Shown one piece after another: positions 1 through 8,159 of a DNA stretch of 64,000 nucleotides. The stretch is from Singulisphaera acidiphila DSM 18658. Lineage in GTDB: Bacteria > Planctomycetota > Planctomycetia > Isosphaerales > Isosphaeraceae. The DNA lies in the NCBI RefSeq assembly GCF_000242455.2, contig NC_019892.1, forward strand, positions 9,434,744 through 9,498,743. Reading direction: 5' to 3'. The notes under the pieces are model-generated. The model did no database searches. It was not told where the DNA came from and saw nothing but the letters and a program-made list of their open reading frames with translations. A program made the position numbers and the translations under genes. The stretch's first letter is position 1; the number at the start of each line of letters is the position of its first letter.

Positions 1-177
1 GAGTTGAAGCAGGGTCGTGCGAAGGAGTGGGCACTCCATCGGCTGATGACCATCGGCGAGGCCTGTCGGGCGATGACGAGGGAAGCCCTGCGGACGACGC
101 TCTCGTGGGCGATCGAGCAAGTCACGCAATTTGAGCAACCCTATGAACATGTCGTGGCTCAGCTGGGGTTATCCTGA
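1..177 (+). CDS. C-terminal end of a gene cut by the window edge, possibly a transposase
   Basis: Frame 1 is open from the first base to a TGA at 175-177, giving the last 58 residues of a protein. The segment is helical and charged (for example EWALHRLMTIGEACRAM) and ends AQLGLS. I do not recognise a specific family. The compact helical tail and its place in an IS-rich region would fit a transposase C-terminus, but no catalytic motif is visible. The next reading frame begins directly after this stop and has no obvious start, which would fit an insertion into an older gene. The product assignment is a guess; that the frame codes is moderately likely. Confidence 0.4.
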   Translation, partial: ELKQGRAKEWALHRLMTIGEACRAMTREALRTTLSWAIEQVTQFEQPYEHVVAQLGLS

Positions 178-195
178 CTTTGCAAAACACCAGTT

Positions 196-567
196 ATGAG
201 GCACCAAATTTATAGCGGAGATAATTATTGCGGTCCACATATGACCGGATTGCTGCAGCAGAAGTTGACGAACCAAGTCGTCAACGGGGTACAGCTTAAG
301 GACCAGAACTGGAACCCAGCTGCTGGTGGGGACACGTTGAATCTCATCGACGGGGAAATTTGCGATGAGGTAGGGTCGATGGCTGATACCGTGGCTTTCG
401 ATGCTTTGCCGGAGGGAAGCGATTTTTTCTCCGCAACGCAAGAATTTCGGATTCTCTATTCCACTCCTTGCACTACTGACCCTCCTTCTCCTCCCCTCGA
501 AATGTATCTTGGTTCGTGGTCTTTCAAGAAGAAAAAGAAGAGCGATACGCAATGGTGGATCGAATAA
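196..567 (+). CDS. Hypothetical protein, possibly 5'-truncated
   Basis: This is a 123-residue reading frame starting at ATG 196, with the frame open back to 178, straight after the preceding stop. The composition looks like a real, partly acidic protein (GEICDEVGSMADTVAF) and ends in a Lys-rich tail, SWSFKKKKKSDTQWWIE. It has no signal peptide and no clear Shine-Dalgarno sequence. It stops 15 bases before the next gene, whose ribosome site lies in the gap, so the two may be co-transcribed. It may have lost its 5' end when the upstream element arrived. No family is recognised. Confidence 0.4.
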   Translation: MRHQIYSGDNYCGPHMTGLLQQKLTNQVVNGVQLKDQNWNPAAGGDTLNLIDGEICDEVGSMADTVAFDALPEGSDFFSATQEFRILYSTPCTTDPPSPPLEMYLGSWSFKKKKKSDTQWWIE

Positions 568-582
568 CACAGGAGCCAGATC

Positions 583-1158
583 ATGAAGAGAAGCAAGTTT
601 CTTGTCATCGGAGCATTCGGGATGCTCTTAACATGTGGTTACTTGGCGGCTTCCGCTCCGAGCAAAAGCCTGACAAAGAAGCGCAAAATCTCGCCGCAAG
701 CCCCAATCCGCATGCCTCGAGAAAATTTCATTCCCACCCCTGAGCAAGTCGCCCAATTCCAAGGGACCAATAACGACCCGGCCCGTCTCTACACCATCGA
801 ACCAGCTCCGATTCGAGCGGAGGTCAAGGCACGTTCGCCCGAAGAGAACAAGCTCTTTGAGCAGGCTACAGCTATTATGCTCCGCGAGCGTCCCGTGCCC
901 CCCGATCGCGTTCAATTCTTCAAATGGGTGGATGAGGGCGACTTTCGCTTTAAGATCAAGGGGTGGGATGCATTTGTCTACACCGTAACTCCCATCCCTG
1001 GAGGCTGGGGGATTAGGCTGAAGGTCTGGCCTCAGCTCACCACGGAGGCACAAGTCGCTAACGGTTACTTCGAGGAGTATACCTGGACTGATGGCGTCCT
1101 GAGTTTTGTGAAGGGCTACGGTGATCCGAGAACTCCGGGTAAAATGGTCCACTGGTGA
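583..1158 (+). CDS. Small exported hypothetical protein
   Basis: This 191-residue protein has a classic signal peptide: MKRSK followed by a hydrophobic stretch to about residue 25. An AGGAG ribosome site lies about 7 bases before the ATG. A basic, proline-rich linker follows, then a C-terminal domain from about residue 95. That domain contains FFKWVDEGDF, a Trp-rich strand pattern (GGWGIRLKVWPQL) and FEEYTWTDGVLSFVKG. The C-terminal pattern resembles that of the exported protein at 8160-8828 (FAWLDNTDAF, VLVKIHIRPWL, ETYEFFRGKVRLV), so the two look like distant paralogues of a small export family. The function is unknown; the product probably acts outside the cytoplasm. Confidence 0.7.
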   Translation: MKRSKFLVIGAFGMLLTCGYLAASAPSKSLTKKRKISPQAPIRMPRENFIPTPEQVAQFQGTNNDPARLYTIEPAPIRAEVKARSPEENKLFEQATAIMLRERPVPPDRVQFFKWVDEGDFRFKIKGWDAFVYTVTPIPGGWGIRLKVWPQLTTEAQVANGYFEEYTWTDGVLSFVKGYGDPRTPGKMVHW

Positions 1159-1466
1159 AGAAGGTCGCTGCTTCCCAGGACCGAGGAGAGCGGCTAGGGC
1201 CAAAGCCCTTGGCCGCATTTTCCTCCAATCAACCTTTACAATCGGCACAACTCTCACATTTATTCACTCGAACATAATTTCGATTACATGATGTTTCCGC
1301 CAAACTCGTCGAAGGGGGCTTTGGAGGGCTTCGGCGTGGGGAACGTCTCTCGTTTCGCGGAGTCGACAGTCGCCGGTCGCCGCCGTCGGTCATTGAAAAG
1401 CGGCCGATCGGTATCCCGAGGGGATTCCCTCAGGTCGCGGGGGGAGTTGCAGTCGACCAGAAAACA
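1159..1466. other. Intergenic stretch without recognised features
   Basis: About 300 bases lie between the end of the exported protein and the left end of the RAYT element. The first third is AT-richer and the rest GC-rich. Opposing short reading frames overlap here but have no ribosome sites or recognisable domains. No promoter or hairpin stood out. Confidence 0.5.
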
Positions 1467-2215
1467 GGGGGGGGACATAGTAAATAATCGTCTCAGGTCC
1501 GCTCCTTCTTCGGCCTCCCGCGCGCACGGAGGCACGATGCCAACCCCAAACGCTCGGCCGTAACGCGCGTCCACGACTCGTTGCCGAACGGCTTCCCGCG
1601 CTCGACTGAATGCCGCAGGCGATTCAGGTCGCCCGACGAGAGCGGATCGTTCACACCCTCTAACCAACGCGAGTCACACAACGCCGGCTCGCCACGCCAG
1701 AGCATTCCTTGGCCACTCAACCAGGAGACCAGGCTCGACCAGCGCCAGTCCTCCGCGCGGACCACCAACTCGGCGCGTAACGCATTCCGCTCAACGTAAC
1801 GCAGTACGGTGAGCAAATGCTCTCGGCATCGATCGGGAACGCCTTGAAACGACCTGGCCACACTTGTCCCGGCGTGTGGTGGGGGCGGTGATTACGTCGC
1901 GCGGGCCCCGTCAGAAGCCACGGCATCCAGCGGCTGAGGTCGCCATCCGCGTGGGGACGAAGCACCAAGGGGAAGTGATTCGGCATGAAACAGTAGCCGA
2001 GCAGATCCATCGACGGGCGTGCCGTCGCGTCCGCCATGGCACCGAGGAACACAGCGTCGTCGCCCGCCTGGTGGAAGACCGTTTCGCGGCGATTGCCCCG
2101 GTTTAGAGCGTGAGAGCAGAGCCCTCCCACAGAGGCCCGAGCGGTTCGTGCCATAGCCCGACAGGATCGCTGGTAGGCGAGCCCTAGCAAGAAAAAAATC
2201 ACTATATCCCCCTTT
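1467..2215 (-). mobile_element. RAYT-type element bounded by inverted GGGGGACATAG-like ends
   Basis: A broken Y1-type transposase gene is bracketed by a G-run plus ACATAGTAAATAATCG at 1467-1490 and an inverted counterpart, AAATCACTATATCCCCC, at about 2195-2212. The same end motifs recur at 5725-5751, 7665-7714, 8053-8080, 11733-11754 and about 12216-12226. REP-associated tyrosine transposases are typically flanked by such short palindromic repeats, so I read this as a decayed autonomous unit of a local REP-like family. The boundaries are approximate. Confidence 0.6.
1493..2154 (-). pseudogene. REP-associated tyrosine transposase (Y1_Tnp family), frameshifted
   Basis: Reading leftward, the frame begins MARTARASVGGLCSHALNRG and runs through MDLLGYCFMPNHFPLVLRP and the GDLSRWM segment to GRFKAFPI. 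The protein then continues in another frame as EHLLTVLRYVERNALRAEL and ends RGRPKKERT. These blocks are those of the IS200-like/RAYT single-strand transposases, including the tyrosine-bearing YVERNA segment. Two lesions are visible. A single-base deletion near 1821-1822, judged against the related copy at 11.7-12.2 kb, breaks the frame. The metal-binding HFH motif reads HFP. Both should inactivate it. The family assignment is confident; whether any product is made is doubtful. Confidence 0.75.
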
Positions 2216-2287
2216 TTTCCACGGGAATGGTTCGACCAACGGAGGATTGAGCACCTCCGCAGGTGGCTCGCAAGCTGACGAATGCGA

Positions 2288-3784
2288 TTAGGAGGCCTTC
2301 GACCAGGTCATCGAGCTGAGATCGAGCATGTACCTGCCGTGGTTGTCCTCGTAGGTTTCCTGTCCATCAGCAAGGCCGCAGACCTTTCCGCCAGTCACCT
2401 CAATAGCGTTCCCGACCAGCTTTGCCCTGTGTCTGCCGATCCAACCTGGTGACTCGCCTAGCGTTTTGACCGGCTCGATCACCAGCGTGTCGACGTTGAA
2501 CCGATGAACCTGAGTGGTGCCGGGCAGGCGCTCGCCCATGTAGCCCAGGTTCCCGACGATGTAGATGGAGTCGCCGACCAGCGTGGCCGTGTGGAAGTCG
2601 GTTGGGGGAAAGATCTCCTTTGGATAGCCGTAGATGTCGAACCTGCCGTCGCCGTGGTGGACGATCACGTCGTTGTAGATGCAAAAGTCCGGGTCGTAGT
2701 GGTCCTCGTGCTCACCAGCGATCTCAATCACTCGCCCGTCAGGGAGCACCGTGAATGACTTCCCGAACCGGTCGAAGCACCAGACCGCCTCGTCGTCGAG
2801 CCTGCCCTGGTCGAAGTAGGCCCGCGCGTGGTACGCCGATTGCCCGCTGGTGACCATTGCCCGCCAGAACGGGAAGTTCATGACCTGCGGGTTGGCACTC
2901 CCGAAGACCCTGTGCTTGGCCGCGCGGTATTCGTCCGGCGTGCAGGTGATCGACTCGGTCCGTTGCCGTCGCGTCACTTCATCACGGACGTCACCGTTGA
3001 TCTCGGCGAAGTCTGCCCCGGCTTCGGCCAACACGCGAGCGGTTTCCAGGTTGGCGGCCGACTGGATGGGCGATTCGGTATTACTGGCAAGGTTCGGGTC
3101 TGCTCCCGCGTCAAGAAGCACGCGCACGCACCTTGCCGATCCACACTGGGCCGCCGAGATGAGGGCAGTCCCGCCGAAGTCGTCCACCGCGTTGGGATCG
3201 ACACCGCGTTCGAGCAGCCACCGGAGCATCGCCGGGTCGTCATTCTCGACCGGGTACATCAGCGGCGTCCTCCCGCATCGGCCCCGGTCCGCGAGGCTTC
3301 CGCCGGCGGCAAGGAGTAGCTCAGCCTTCTCGATGTCGCCCGTCTGCATGCTCAGGAGCAAAGGCGTACGCTCCCAGCGGTCATAAGTAGACAGGTCGTC
3401 ACCCTCGTCGAGGCGTTGCCTCAGGTCGGCGACCGTTCCAAGAGCCACAGCTCGGTGCAAGGCCGTCCAGCCGAGGGGCGCGGGATTCGCCCCCGAGCTG
3501 AGCAGCAACTCCACGGCGTCGAACCGGCCGACCCGGGACGAGACACTGAGCGCCGATTCCCCGTAATCGCTCACAGCGTCGAGATCCGCATCGCGCTCGA
3601 TCAGGAGCCGGAGAACCGGCAAGAGCTGGGAGTCCTCAAGGATCGACCGGCCGTGCATTACATCGATCATAACGGTGTAGCCGTGCGGGCGCACGTACCG
3701 GATGTCGGCGCCGGCATCCAGCAGCGACCTGATAGTCTCAAGATCTCCCTCCGACACGGCTTCAGCCAGTCCCGGTTTCGTCAT
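2288..3784 (-). CDS. Ankyrin-repeat protein with a C-terminal Kelch-like domain
   Basis: This is a 498-residue protein read from ATG 3784, which has a GGAGG ribosome site a few bases upstream; the longer frame adds 20 residues without one. Residues about 1-270 are ankyrin repeats (DLETIRSLLDAGADI, DAVELLLSSGANP, CVRVLLDAGADPNLASN). The remainder has FHTATLVGDSIYIVGN and RHRAKLVGNAIEVTGGK, typical of Kelch-type blades, preceded by a FGKSFTVLPDGRVIEIAGEHED block often found with them. There is no signal peptide, so it is probably cytosolic and scaffolds protein contacts; the partner is unknown. It lies leftward and alone between the RAYT unit and a long intergenic region. Confidence 0.8.
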   Translation of the reverse strand: MTKPGLAEAVSEGDLETIRSLLDAGADIRYVRPHGYTVMIDVMHGRSILEDSQLLPVLRLLIERDADLDAVSDYGESALSVSSRVGRFDAVELLLSSGANPAPLGWTALHRAVALGTVADLRQRLDEGDDLSTYDRWERTPLLLSMQTGDIEKAELLLAAGGSLADRGRCGRTPLMYPVENDDPAMLRWLLERGVDPNAVDDFGGTALISAAQCGSARCVRVLLDAGADPNLASNTESPIQSAANLETARVLAEAGADFAEINGDVRDEVTRRQRTESITCTPDEYRAAKHRVFGSANPQVMNFPFWRAMVTSGQSAYHARAYFDQGRLDDEAVWCFDRFGKSFTVLPDGRVIEIAGEHEDHYDPDFCIYNDVIVHHGDGRFDIYGYPKEIFPPTDFHTATLVGDSIYIVGNLGYMGERLPGTTQVHRFNVDTLVIEPVKTLGESPGWIGRHRAKLVGNAIEVTGGKVCGLADGQETYEDNHGRYMLDLSSMTWSKAS

Positions 3785-4229
3785 TCTGTAACCTCCGTTC
3801 GAGCCCTGTTTTACAAAGACCCACCCTTTCGGGTAAAGGTTCAAGTCGGAACATTAATATTGTACGACGGCCGGTGTTTAAGCGAATCTTCGTCATACTT
3901 ATATCCATTAGTTTTGATTAGTGTTTGCTTAAAGGGGCGGGATACGCAGTCCCGCTCCAACTTTTTCAGAATAAATAAAACAACATGCAAGTATTTACTG
4001 AAGAAAAGATCGTTTAATGGTATCCCCGTCCGTGCCACAACCTCCCCCATGCCGAGCAATCTTTCTTGGACGCTTTAGCGTCCGGTGGAGCGCGTCAGGT
4101 TGACCGCAGCGGGGTCGCTCTTTGGCGACGGAGCGTAGCGAACAGCGGAGGGGAACCACCGGCACTTGCCGGGACGCCCAGGTCTTTGCTCACCCCTGGC
4201 CAGGTGGTACACTTGTGGGAGGGGTTCCC
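3785..4229. other. Long intergenic region, AT-rich in its left half
   Basis: This separates the divergent ankyrin gene and the small membrane protein. The stretch from about 3840 to 4020 is clearly AT-richer than the surroundings and probably holds the promoter of the ankyrin gene. The right half has a perfect short dyad at 4068-4083. Short frames on both strands here lack ribosome sites and resemble no family. No RNA gene was recognised. Confidence 0.5.
4068..4083. repeat. Perfect short dyad GGACGCT-TT-AGCGTCC
   Basis: Seven-base arms separated by two bases. A similar palindrome with the same GACGCT core lies at 33670-33685, also between genes. It could be a small dispersed palindrome, a protein-binding site or part of a terminator; no T-run follows here. 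Confidence 0.5.
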
Positions 4230-4544
4230 ATGCCAAACACGAAGCTGGGCGTCTTATCATGGATCGTCAACCAAACGATCGTGGGCGGCTCGATCATTTC
4301 ATACGCTCTCGGAGAAAGGGAACTTACTGGAGCTATCCTCTCACTGGCGATCGTTTTGCTTTGGGCGCCAATGCTCACGATGAAGTTCGCGATGAGCCGT
4401 GTCAGGGTACGAGCGAGGGTGCTGGGGAGACCAGTGACCCGATCCGATGTGGTTATTGCGGCCATCGGCTCGATGATTGTCGGCCCGATCCTCGGATTTC
4501 TCTCTTTCATCCCGCTCGGATTATTGACGGGAGGTCCCCATTAG
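4230..4544 (+). CDS. Small integral membrane protein, unknown function
   Basis: This is a 104-residue protein from ATG 4230, chosen because GGGAGGGG lies just upstream and the hydrophobic part follows at once; the longer frame from 4122 adds an Arg/Thr-rich stretch with no such site. Three to four hydrophobic segments are visible: around LSWIVNQTIVGGSIISYAL, LTGAILSLAIVLLWAPML, VVIAAIGSMIVGPILGFLS and the last residues. A basic loop (RVRVRARVLGRPVTRSD) lies between the second and third, placing it in the cytoplasm by the positive-inside rule. It lies 60 bases upstream of the RES-domain gene, same strand, so the two may be co-transcribed. No family is recognised. Confidence 0.6.
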   Translation: MPNTKLGVLSWIVNQTIVGGSIISYALGERELTGAILSLAIVLLWAPMLTMKFAMSRVRVRARVLGRPVTRSDVVIAAIGSMIVGPILGFLSFIPLGLLTGGPH

Positions 4545-4604
4545 GAAGTCTGGCCGTCAGGTATCGCCCGAAGTCGCAAAACTGGGCAAACCGGAGAGGC
4601 TTGA

Positions 4605-5417
4605 ATGAGTAATGCGGTATGCAGCAAATGCGGACATTGGGTCGGAAACGACGCCGCAATTCCTGGAAACCCATGCCCGATTTGTGGCTCGATTAGCAGA
4701 AACGTTCCGGCGTCAGCCGAAAGTCGTATCCAACTCTCTAATCAAGCCGTCTCGACTCAAAGATTTGGACATACAGGGCGTGAAGTCCTGGGCTCTCAAG
4801 CCAAGGTGTATGCAGAAGAATGGGTAAATCTTTCCGGTCACATTGAACGGCTGAATCATGAGGCCACCGAAGACTTTCGCGAGCTAATCGCGGAGGCGAC
4901 CTGCCTAACTGGCGAGGTCATCACCCTTTTTAGAGGGCGAGGGATTAAGGAGACGGCGCCGCCATCCCTCGAAGCGATGGGGCCGCTGCCGACACATATA
5001 GTGCCTAGGCAAGGAAGGTACCATCGTAAAGGAAACCGAGTCCTTTATCTCGCCGATTCCGAGAATGGCGTGCGAAGAGAAATGGAAGCATGGCACGTGG
5101 AAGGGACGCCATGGATCATTACAACTGAATTACCCCTGACATCCCTACGCATCGCAAACTTTACGAACCTGCCAGTTGACCATTTCCTCACGGCGGCATT
5201 TTCGGTTGCAGAAATGTGTAAGGTGAAGAATCGCGGCCCGGACAACTATGAATTCAGTCAAGTTATCGGAAAACTGGTGGCGGAGCAGTTCGATGGGATG
5301 CTAATCCCTGGAGTGCGAGGGGAACCTGGTTCATACTACAACAATGTGGTGATCTTTCGTCAGTTGGAGGACTGGCCTATTTGGTCCCACGGCGAGCCCT
5401 ATATCTTGTCCTCCTGA
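4605..5417 (+). CDS. RES-domain protein with N-terminal zinc ribbon
   Basis: This 270-residue protein starts with a CxxC...CxxC ribbon (Cys6, Cys9, Cys24, Cys27). From about residue 105 it follows the RES pattern: LFRGRG (Arg110), then a Gly-Arg-Tyr turn and RVLYLADS with a downstream Glu-rich VRREMEA. Near the end come GVRGEPGSYYNNVVIFRQ, where RES proteins carry their conserved Ser and strand. Known RES toxins degrade NAD+ and are paired with an Xre-type antitoxin. No Xre or MbcA-like partner lies beside this gene; its only same-strand neighbour is a small membrane protein. The ribbon and the length, about 100 residues longer than simple RES toxins, suggest a different or self-regulated role. 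The domain call is moderate and the activity is inferred. Confidence 0.6.
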   Translation: MSNAVCSKCGHWVGNDAAIPGNPCPICGSISRNVPASAESRIQLSNQAVSTQRFGHTGREVLGSQAKVYAEEWVNLSGHIERLNHEATEDFRELIAEATCLTGEVITLFRGRGIKETAPPSLEAMGPLPTHIVPRQGRYHRKGNRVLYLADSENGVRREMEAWHVEGTPWIITTELPLTSLRIANFTNLPVDHFLTAAFSVAEMCKVKNRGPDNYEFSQVIGKLVAEQFDGMLIPGVRGEPGSYYNNVVIFRQLEDWPIWSHGEPYILSS

Positions 5418-5494
5418 GATTACGCCTCGCCCGGATGTTTAGCTGGGTGGTCGTGCCTCTCGCACCGCCTCTTCCTGACAAAAAACATGTACAT

Positions 5495-5751
5495 GCAAAT
5501 GCATTTTCGGCACCAAATTTGCGCCACCTCCACCCAGGCCAATCTTGCCCTCAAGGGCCGAAAACGGAGATTACGCAAGGACTTTCGGCACAGAATTCAC
5601 ACCTTCTTCACTCAAGTGCATCTTGCCGTCATTTTGGCAGGGCCTTGGGAATGGCAAAACGCTCAGCAAAACCTCTGAAACCCCGAGATATCCAGGGGTT
5701 GAAGTACGCCGAGCGGTCACTTCCGAAGAAAAAATCGCCATGTCCTTTTTT
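5495..5751 (+). repeat. Dispersed repeat A, copy 1, ending in a REP-like half-site
   Basis: This non-coding stretch matches 7843-8080 over most of its length. Shared blocks include GGGCCGAAAACRGRGAT, GGCAAAACGCYCAGC and CCTCTGAAACCCCG, then ATATCCAGGGGTTGAAG and TTCCGAAGAAAAAATCGC. It ends at 5725-5751 with the REP-like half motif followed by T residues. Within the unit, two halves of about 70 bases resemble each other (GCACCAAATTTGCGCC versus GCACAGAATTCACACC), so it seems to have arisen by an internal tandem duplication. It fills much of the 5418-5860 intergenic gap. Confidence 0.7.
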
Positions 5752-5860
5752 GCCCTTGCCCCTCCTTTTTGCCCCCTTCTCTTGTGCTCGGCCTGCCTCC
5801 TGCTACAATTGTCTCGGGCTTGCCCGGAGCAAATGTCCTCGCACGAGCGGAGCACTCGCG

Positions 5861-7534
5861 ATGAAGTCTTGGATCGGGGTCGTGGCGTTCGTACTGGGGA
5901 CGGGCGGCGTCGGTTGGGGCATGACCGTGCAGGTGGCGGGGCGCGTCGTAGACGAGCGAGGCATACCGGTAGTGGGGGTTCGGGTCGCCGAACACTGGTA
6001 TGCGGATCAGACGCTCCCGCTGGTACCAAACCAGTTGGCCCGGACGGATGCTGAAGGTCGGTTCTCGCTGGAACTCCAGGTTCACGGGCGCGACACGGTG
6101 GTGATGGCGAGGGACGCCGCCGAGCGGCTCGGAGGATTCGCGATTGTCCCGGCTAAAGGACCGGTCGGCCCGATCGAAATCAAAGTATCGCCGATGGCCG
6201 AGGTGCAGGGGCGGTTCACCTGTGAGGAATCGGGTCAGGCGCCGGCCGAGGCCCCCATCTTGATGGCCCTGACGCAGGGCGACCTCAGATTGGCCTCGGG
6301 TCGGTTTCGCGGGCCCGCGTTCGCAATGCGGCTGCCGTCGGGCCGGTATCGGTTGGCGGGCGGCGAGAGCGATCAGCATGTCGGCATCGAGCGCAACGTC
6401 ACGCTCGAACCCGGCCAGGTCTTGGACCTGGGCACCATCGATCTGAAGTTGACCCCGATCGCCAGGCTCTACGGCAAGGAGCCACCGGCTTGGCACATCA
6501 CCGATGCCCGGGGCGTGTCGAAGGATGTGCGCCTATCGGACTTCAAGGGCAAGTGGGTCGTGATCGACTTCTGGGGCTTCTGGTGCGGTCCCTGCGTCAG
6601 GCGAAGCCTGCCGAACTGGATGGACTTCGCCGAGGCCCACGCCGCCGACCACGATCAGTTCGTGATCCTGGCCTTCCACGATCCCGAGGCCACCGACTTC
6701 GCCATGCTCGACGAGAAGCTCAAGCCGATCATCCGTGGCTCCTGGCGCGGGCGAATGCTGCCATTCCCGATCCTGCTCGACACGACCGGCCAGACGGTGA
6801 AGGACTATGGCGTGTCGCATTGGCCGACGGTCGTCCTGCTCGACCCCGAGGGGCGGGTCGTCCATTATCCCCGGGCAATCGACCGCGACGCCGAGGACTA
6901 CCTGGCCTCAAGGTTGACGCCTTTGCCGAACGCTGCTCGAATTGCGTGGGCCCTCGACCGCGACCTCAGCCTGTTTACTCACGACGACTCCACGCTCGCC
7001 GAGCTGATAAGCTTTTTCAGCAAGATGGGTCGGATCAGGATCAACATCGATCGGGACGAGATGACGGGCGCCGGGATCGACGAGGACGCACCGGTGCCAC
7101 TGTGGATCGGAGGTCGGCTCACGCTCCGCGCCTGGCTCAATCTGGCGCTCGACCCATTCGGGCTCACCTACGTCGCCGACAGCAACGGGCTCCGCGTCGT
7201 CCGCCGCACGGCCGCCAATGACAGCCTGTCGCGCCCCTCGCCGAAGCAGGAGGGTGACAACGCTCGCGTCGCCGAGGCGCTGAAGCAAAAAGTGACGTTC
7301 GAGTTCCAGGGCGAGTCGTTGACCAATGTCGTCGAGGCGCTGGAGGCGAAGACAAGCGCGAGCATCGTCCTCGATCCAGACGGCCGCCGACGCGGAGCGA
7401 TCAAGGCCGATACGACCGCGACCGGCACAGCCGCCGATGAGCCGCTCGGCGCGGCCCTCGCTCGGCTGTTGGAGCCGCTCGGGATGGCATGTATCGTTCG
7501 CGACGAGGCCATCGTCCTGACCACCAAGCGCTAA
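5861..7534 (+). CDS. Exported TlpA-like thioredoxin with regulatory-like and STN-like modules
   Basis: The 557-residue protein is read from ATG 5861, where a signal peptide begins (MKSWIGVVAFVLGTGGVGWG). The longer frame extends back into repeat A and is not credible. Residues about 23-105 form a carboxypeptidase-regulatory-like beta domain (VAGRVVDERGIPVVGVRV). Residues about 205-350 are a TlpA/ResA thioredoxin fold with WCGPC at 241-245 and a cis-Pro segment, SHWPTVVLLDPEG. The C-terminal 190 residues hold two similar STN/secretin-like modules (VPLWIGGRLTLRAWLNLAL; VTFEFQGESLTNVVEALE). It probably acts as a periplasmic or surface thiol-disulfide protein. The fusion of the redox domain to STN-like modules is unusual and may tether it to an envelope machine. 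Confidence 0.8.
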   Translation: MKSWIGVVAFVLGTGGVGWGMTVQVAGRVVDERGIPVVGVRVAEHWYADQTLPLVPNQLARTDAEGRFSLELQVHGRDTVVMARDAAERLGGFAIVPAKGPVGPIEIKVSPMAEVQGRFTCEESGQAPAEAPILMALTQGDLRLASGRFRGPAFAMRLPSGRYRLAGGESDQHVGIERNVTLEPGQVLDLGTIDLKLTPIARLYGKEPPAWHITDARGVSKDVRLSDFKGKWVVIDFWGFWCGPCVRRSLPNWMDFAEAHAADHDQFVILAFHDPEATDFAMLDEKLKPIIRGSWRGRMLPFPILLDTTGQTVKDYGVSHWPTVVLLDPEGRVVHYPRAIDRDAEDYLASRLTPLPNAARIAWALDRDLSLFTHDDSTLAELISFFSKMGRIRINIDRDEMTGAGIDEDAPVPLWIGGRLTLRAWLNLALDPFGLTYVADSNGLRVVRRTAANDSLSRPSPKQEGDNARVAEALKQKVTFEFQGESLTNVVEALEAKTSASIVLDPDGRRRGAIKADTTATGTAADEPLGAALARLLEPLGMACIVRDEAIVLTTKR

Positions 7535-7660
7535 GTGCCTGTCTCGGAAGGTCAGGCTTCACCGGGAAAGGAAGGACGTTTGTGTGCCACGGGTTCCATG
7601 CACTCGGAACCCGTGTGTCCCAGGCCAAGGCGTTCCCGCATGGTACCCGGAAGATCCGCG
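7535..7660 (+). repeat. Dispersed repeat B, copy 1
   Basis: It starts directly after the TAA of the thioredoxin-like gene with GTGCCTGTCTCGGAAGG and runs through CAGGCTTCACCGGG, GTGCCACGGGTTCC, CAGGCCAAGGC and CCCGCATGG to ACCCGGAAG. The same blocks, in the same order, occur at 30336-30475. A local inverted repeat, CGGGTTCC with GGAACCCG, can form a hairpin. The position hard against a stop codon suggests a possible transcript-end function, as for REP sequences. Confidence 0.7.
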
Positions 7661-7664
7661 CCAC

Positions 7665-7714
7665 AAAAGGGGGGGGGGGACATACAAGAAAAAATCGCTA
7701 TGTCCCCCCTTTTT
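7665..7714. mobile_element. Minimal REP-like palindrome, possible RAYT-mobilised unit
   Basis: AAAA plus a long G-run and ACATA is followed by a 14-base spacer (about CAAGAAAAAATCGC), then TATGTCCCCCC and TTTTT. The arms are near-perfect inverted repeats and equal the two ends of the RAYT element at 1467-2215, brought together without a gene. It could fold into a strong hairpin ending in T residues and so might also terminate transcription. Mobility is inferred from the family, not shown. Confidence 0.6.
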
Positions 7715-7842
7715 GCGCTCCGGCCGTTCCAGTCCCGTAGGGTCGGCTTCAGCCTGCCGTCCCTCAGGGCTGAGCGAAACGGGTCTTTTTCCCAGAACTG
7801 AGGCAAAAAAACGAGCGCACCCAGCAACACACGTCAATAACA

Positions 7843-8080
7843 AGATTTACACACGTTGCACCCAAGCTAATCTTACCTTCGAGGGCCGAAAACAGGGATC
7901 TTGCAAGGACACTTGCACAGGAATTGCGCCATCTCCACCCAGGTTCATCTGGCCGTCAATTTGGCAGAGCCTTGGGGATGGCAAAACGCCCAGCGAACCT
8001 CTGAAACCCCGTGATATCCAGGGGTTGAAGCACGTCGAACGCTTACTTCCGAAGAAAAAATCGCTATGTCCCCCCTTTTT
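7843..8080 (+). repeat. Dispersed repeat A, copy 2, ending in a REP-like half-site
   Basis: This is the counterpart of 5495-5751, with the same succession of blocks (GGGCCGAAAACAGGGAT, TTGCAAGGACA, GCCATCTCCACCCAGG, CCTCTGAAACCCCG, ATATCCAGGGGTTGAAG). It ends in GAAGAAAAAATCGCTATGTC plus CCCCC and TTTTT at about 8051-8080. It lies in the 7535-8159 gap, downstream of both the thioredoxin-like gene and the leftward exported-protein gene. No reading frame in it is shared by both copies, so it is non-coding. Confidence 0.7.
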
Positions 8081-8159
8081 CCTCCTGGCGCATGAAAAGA
8101 GCGGCCAAGGAACTTGCCTTGTAACCGCTCCTTTTCTTGCCCTTGATCTACCGATCTGC

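Noticed and set aside
3841..4059. Minus-strand frame of 72 codons upstream of the ankyrin gene
   Set aside because: It lies in an AT-rich promoter-like stretch, lacks a ribosome site and resembles no family.
5381..5860. Upstream extension of the thioredoxin-like gene to 5381
   Set aside because: The added part translates repeat A and is not shared in frame with copy 2; the signal peptide starts at 5861.
7552..7843. Short frames across repeat B and the following palindrome
   Set aside because: They overlap dispersed repeats, differ between copies and have no ribosome sites.
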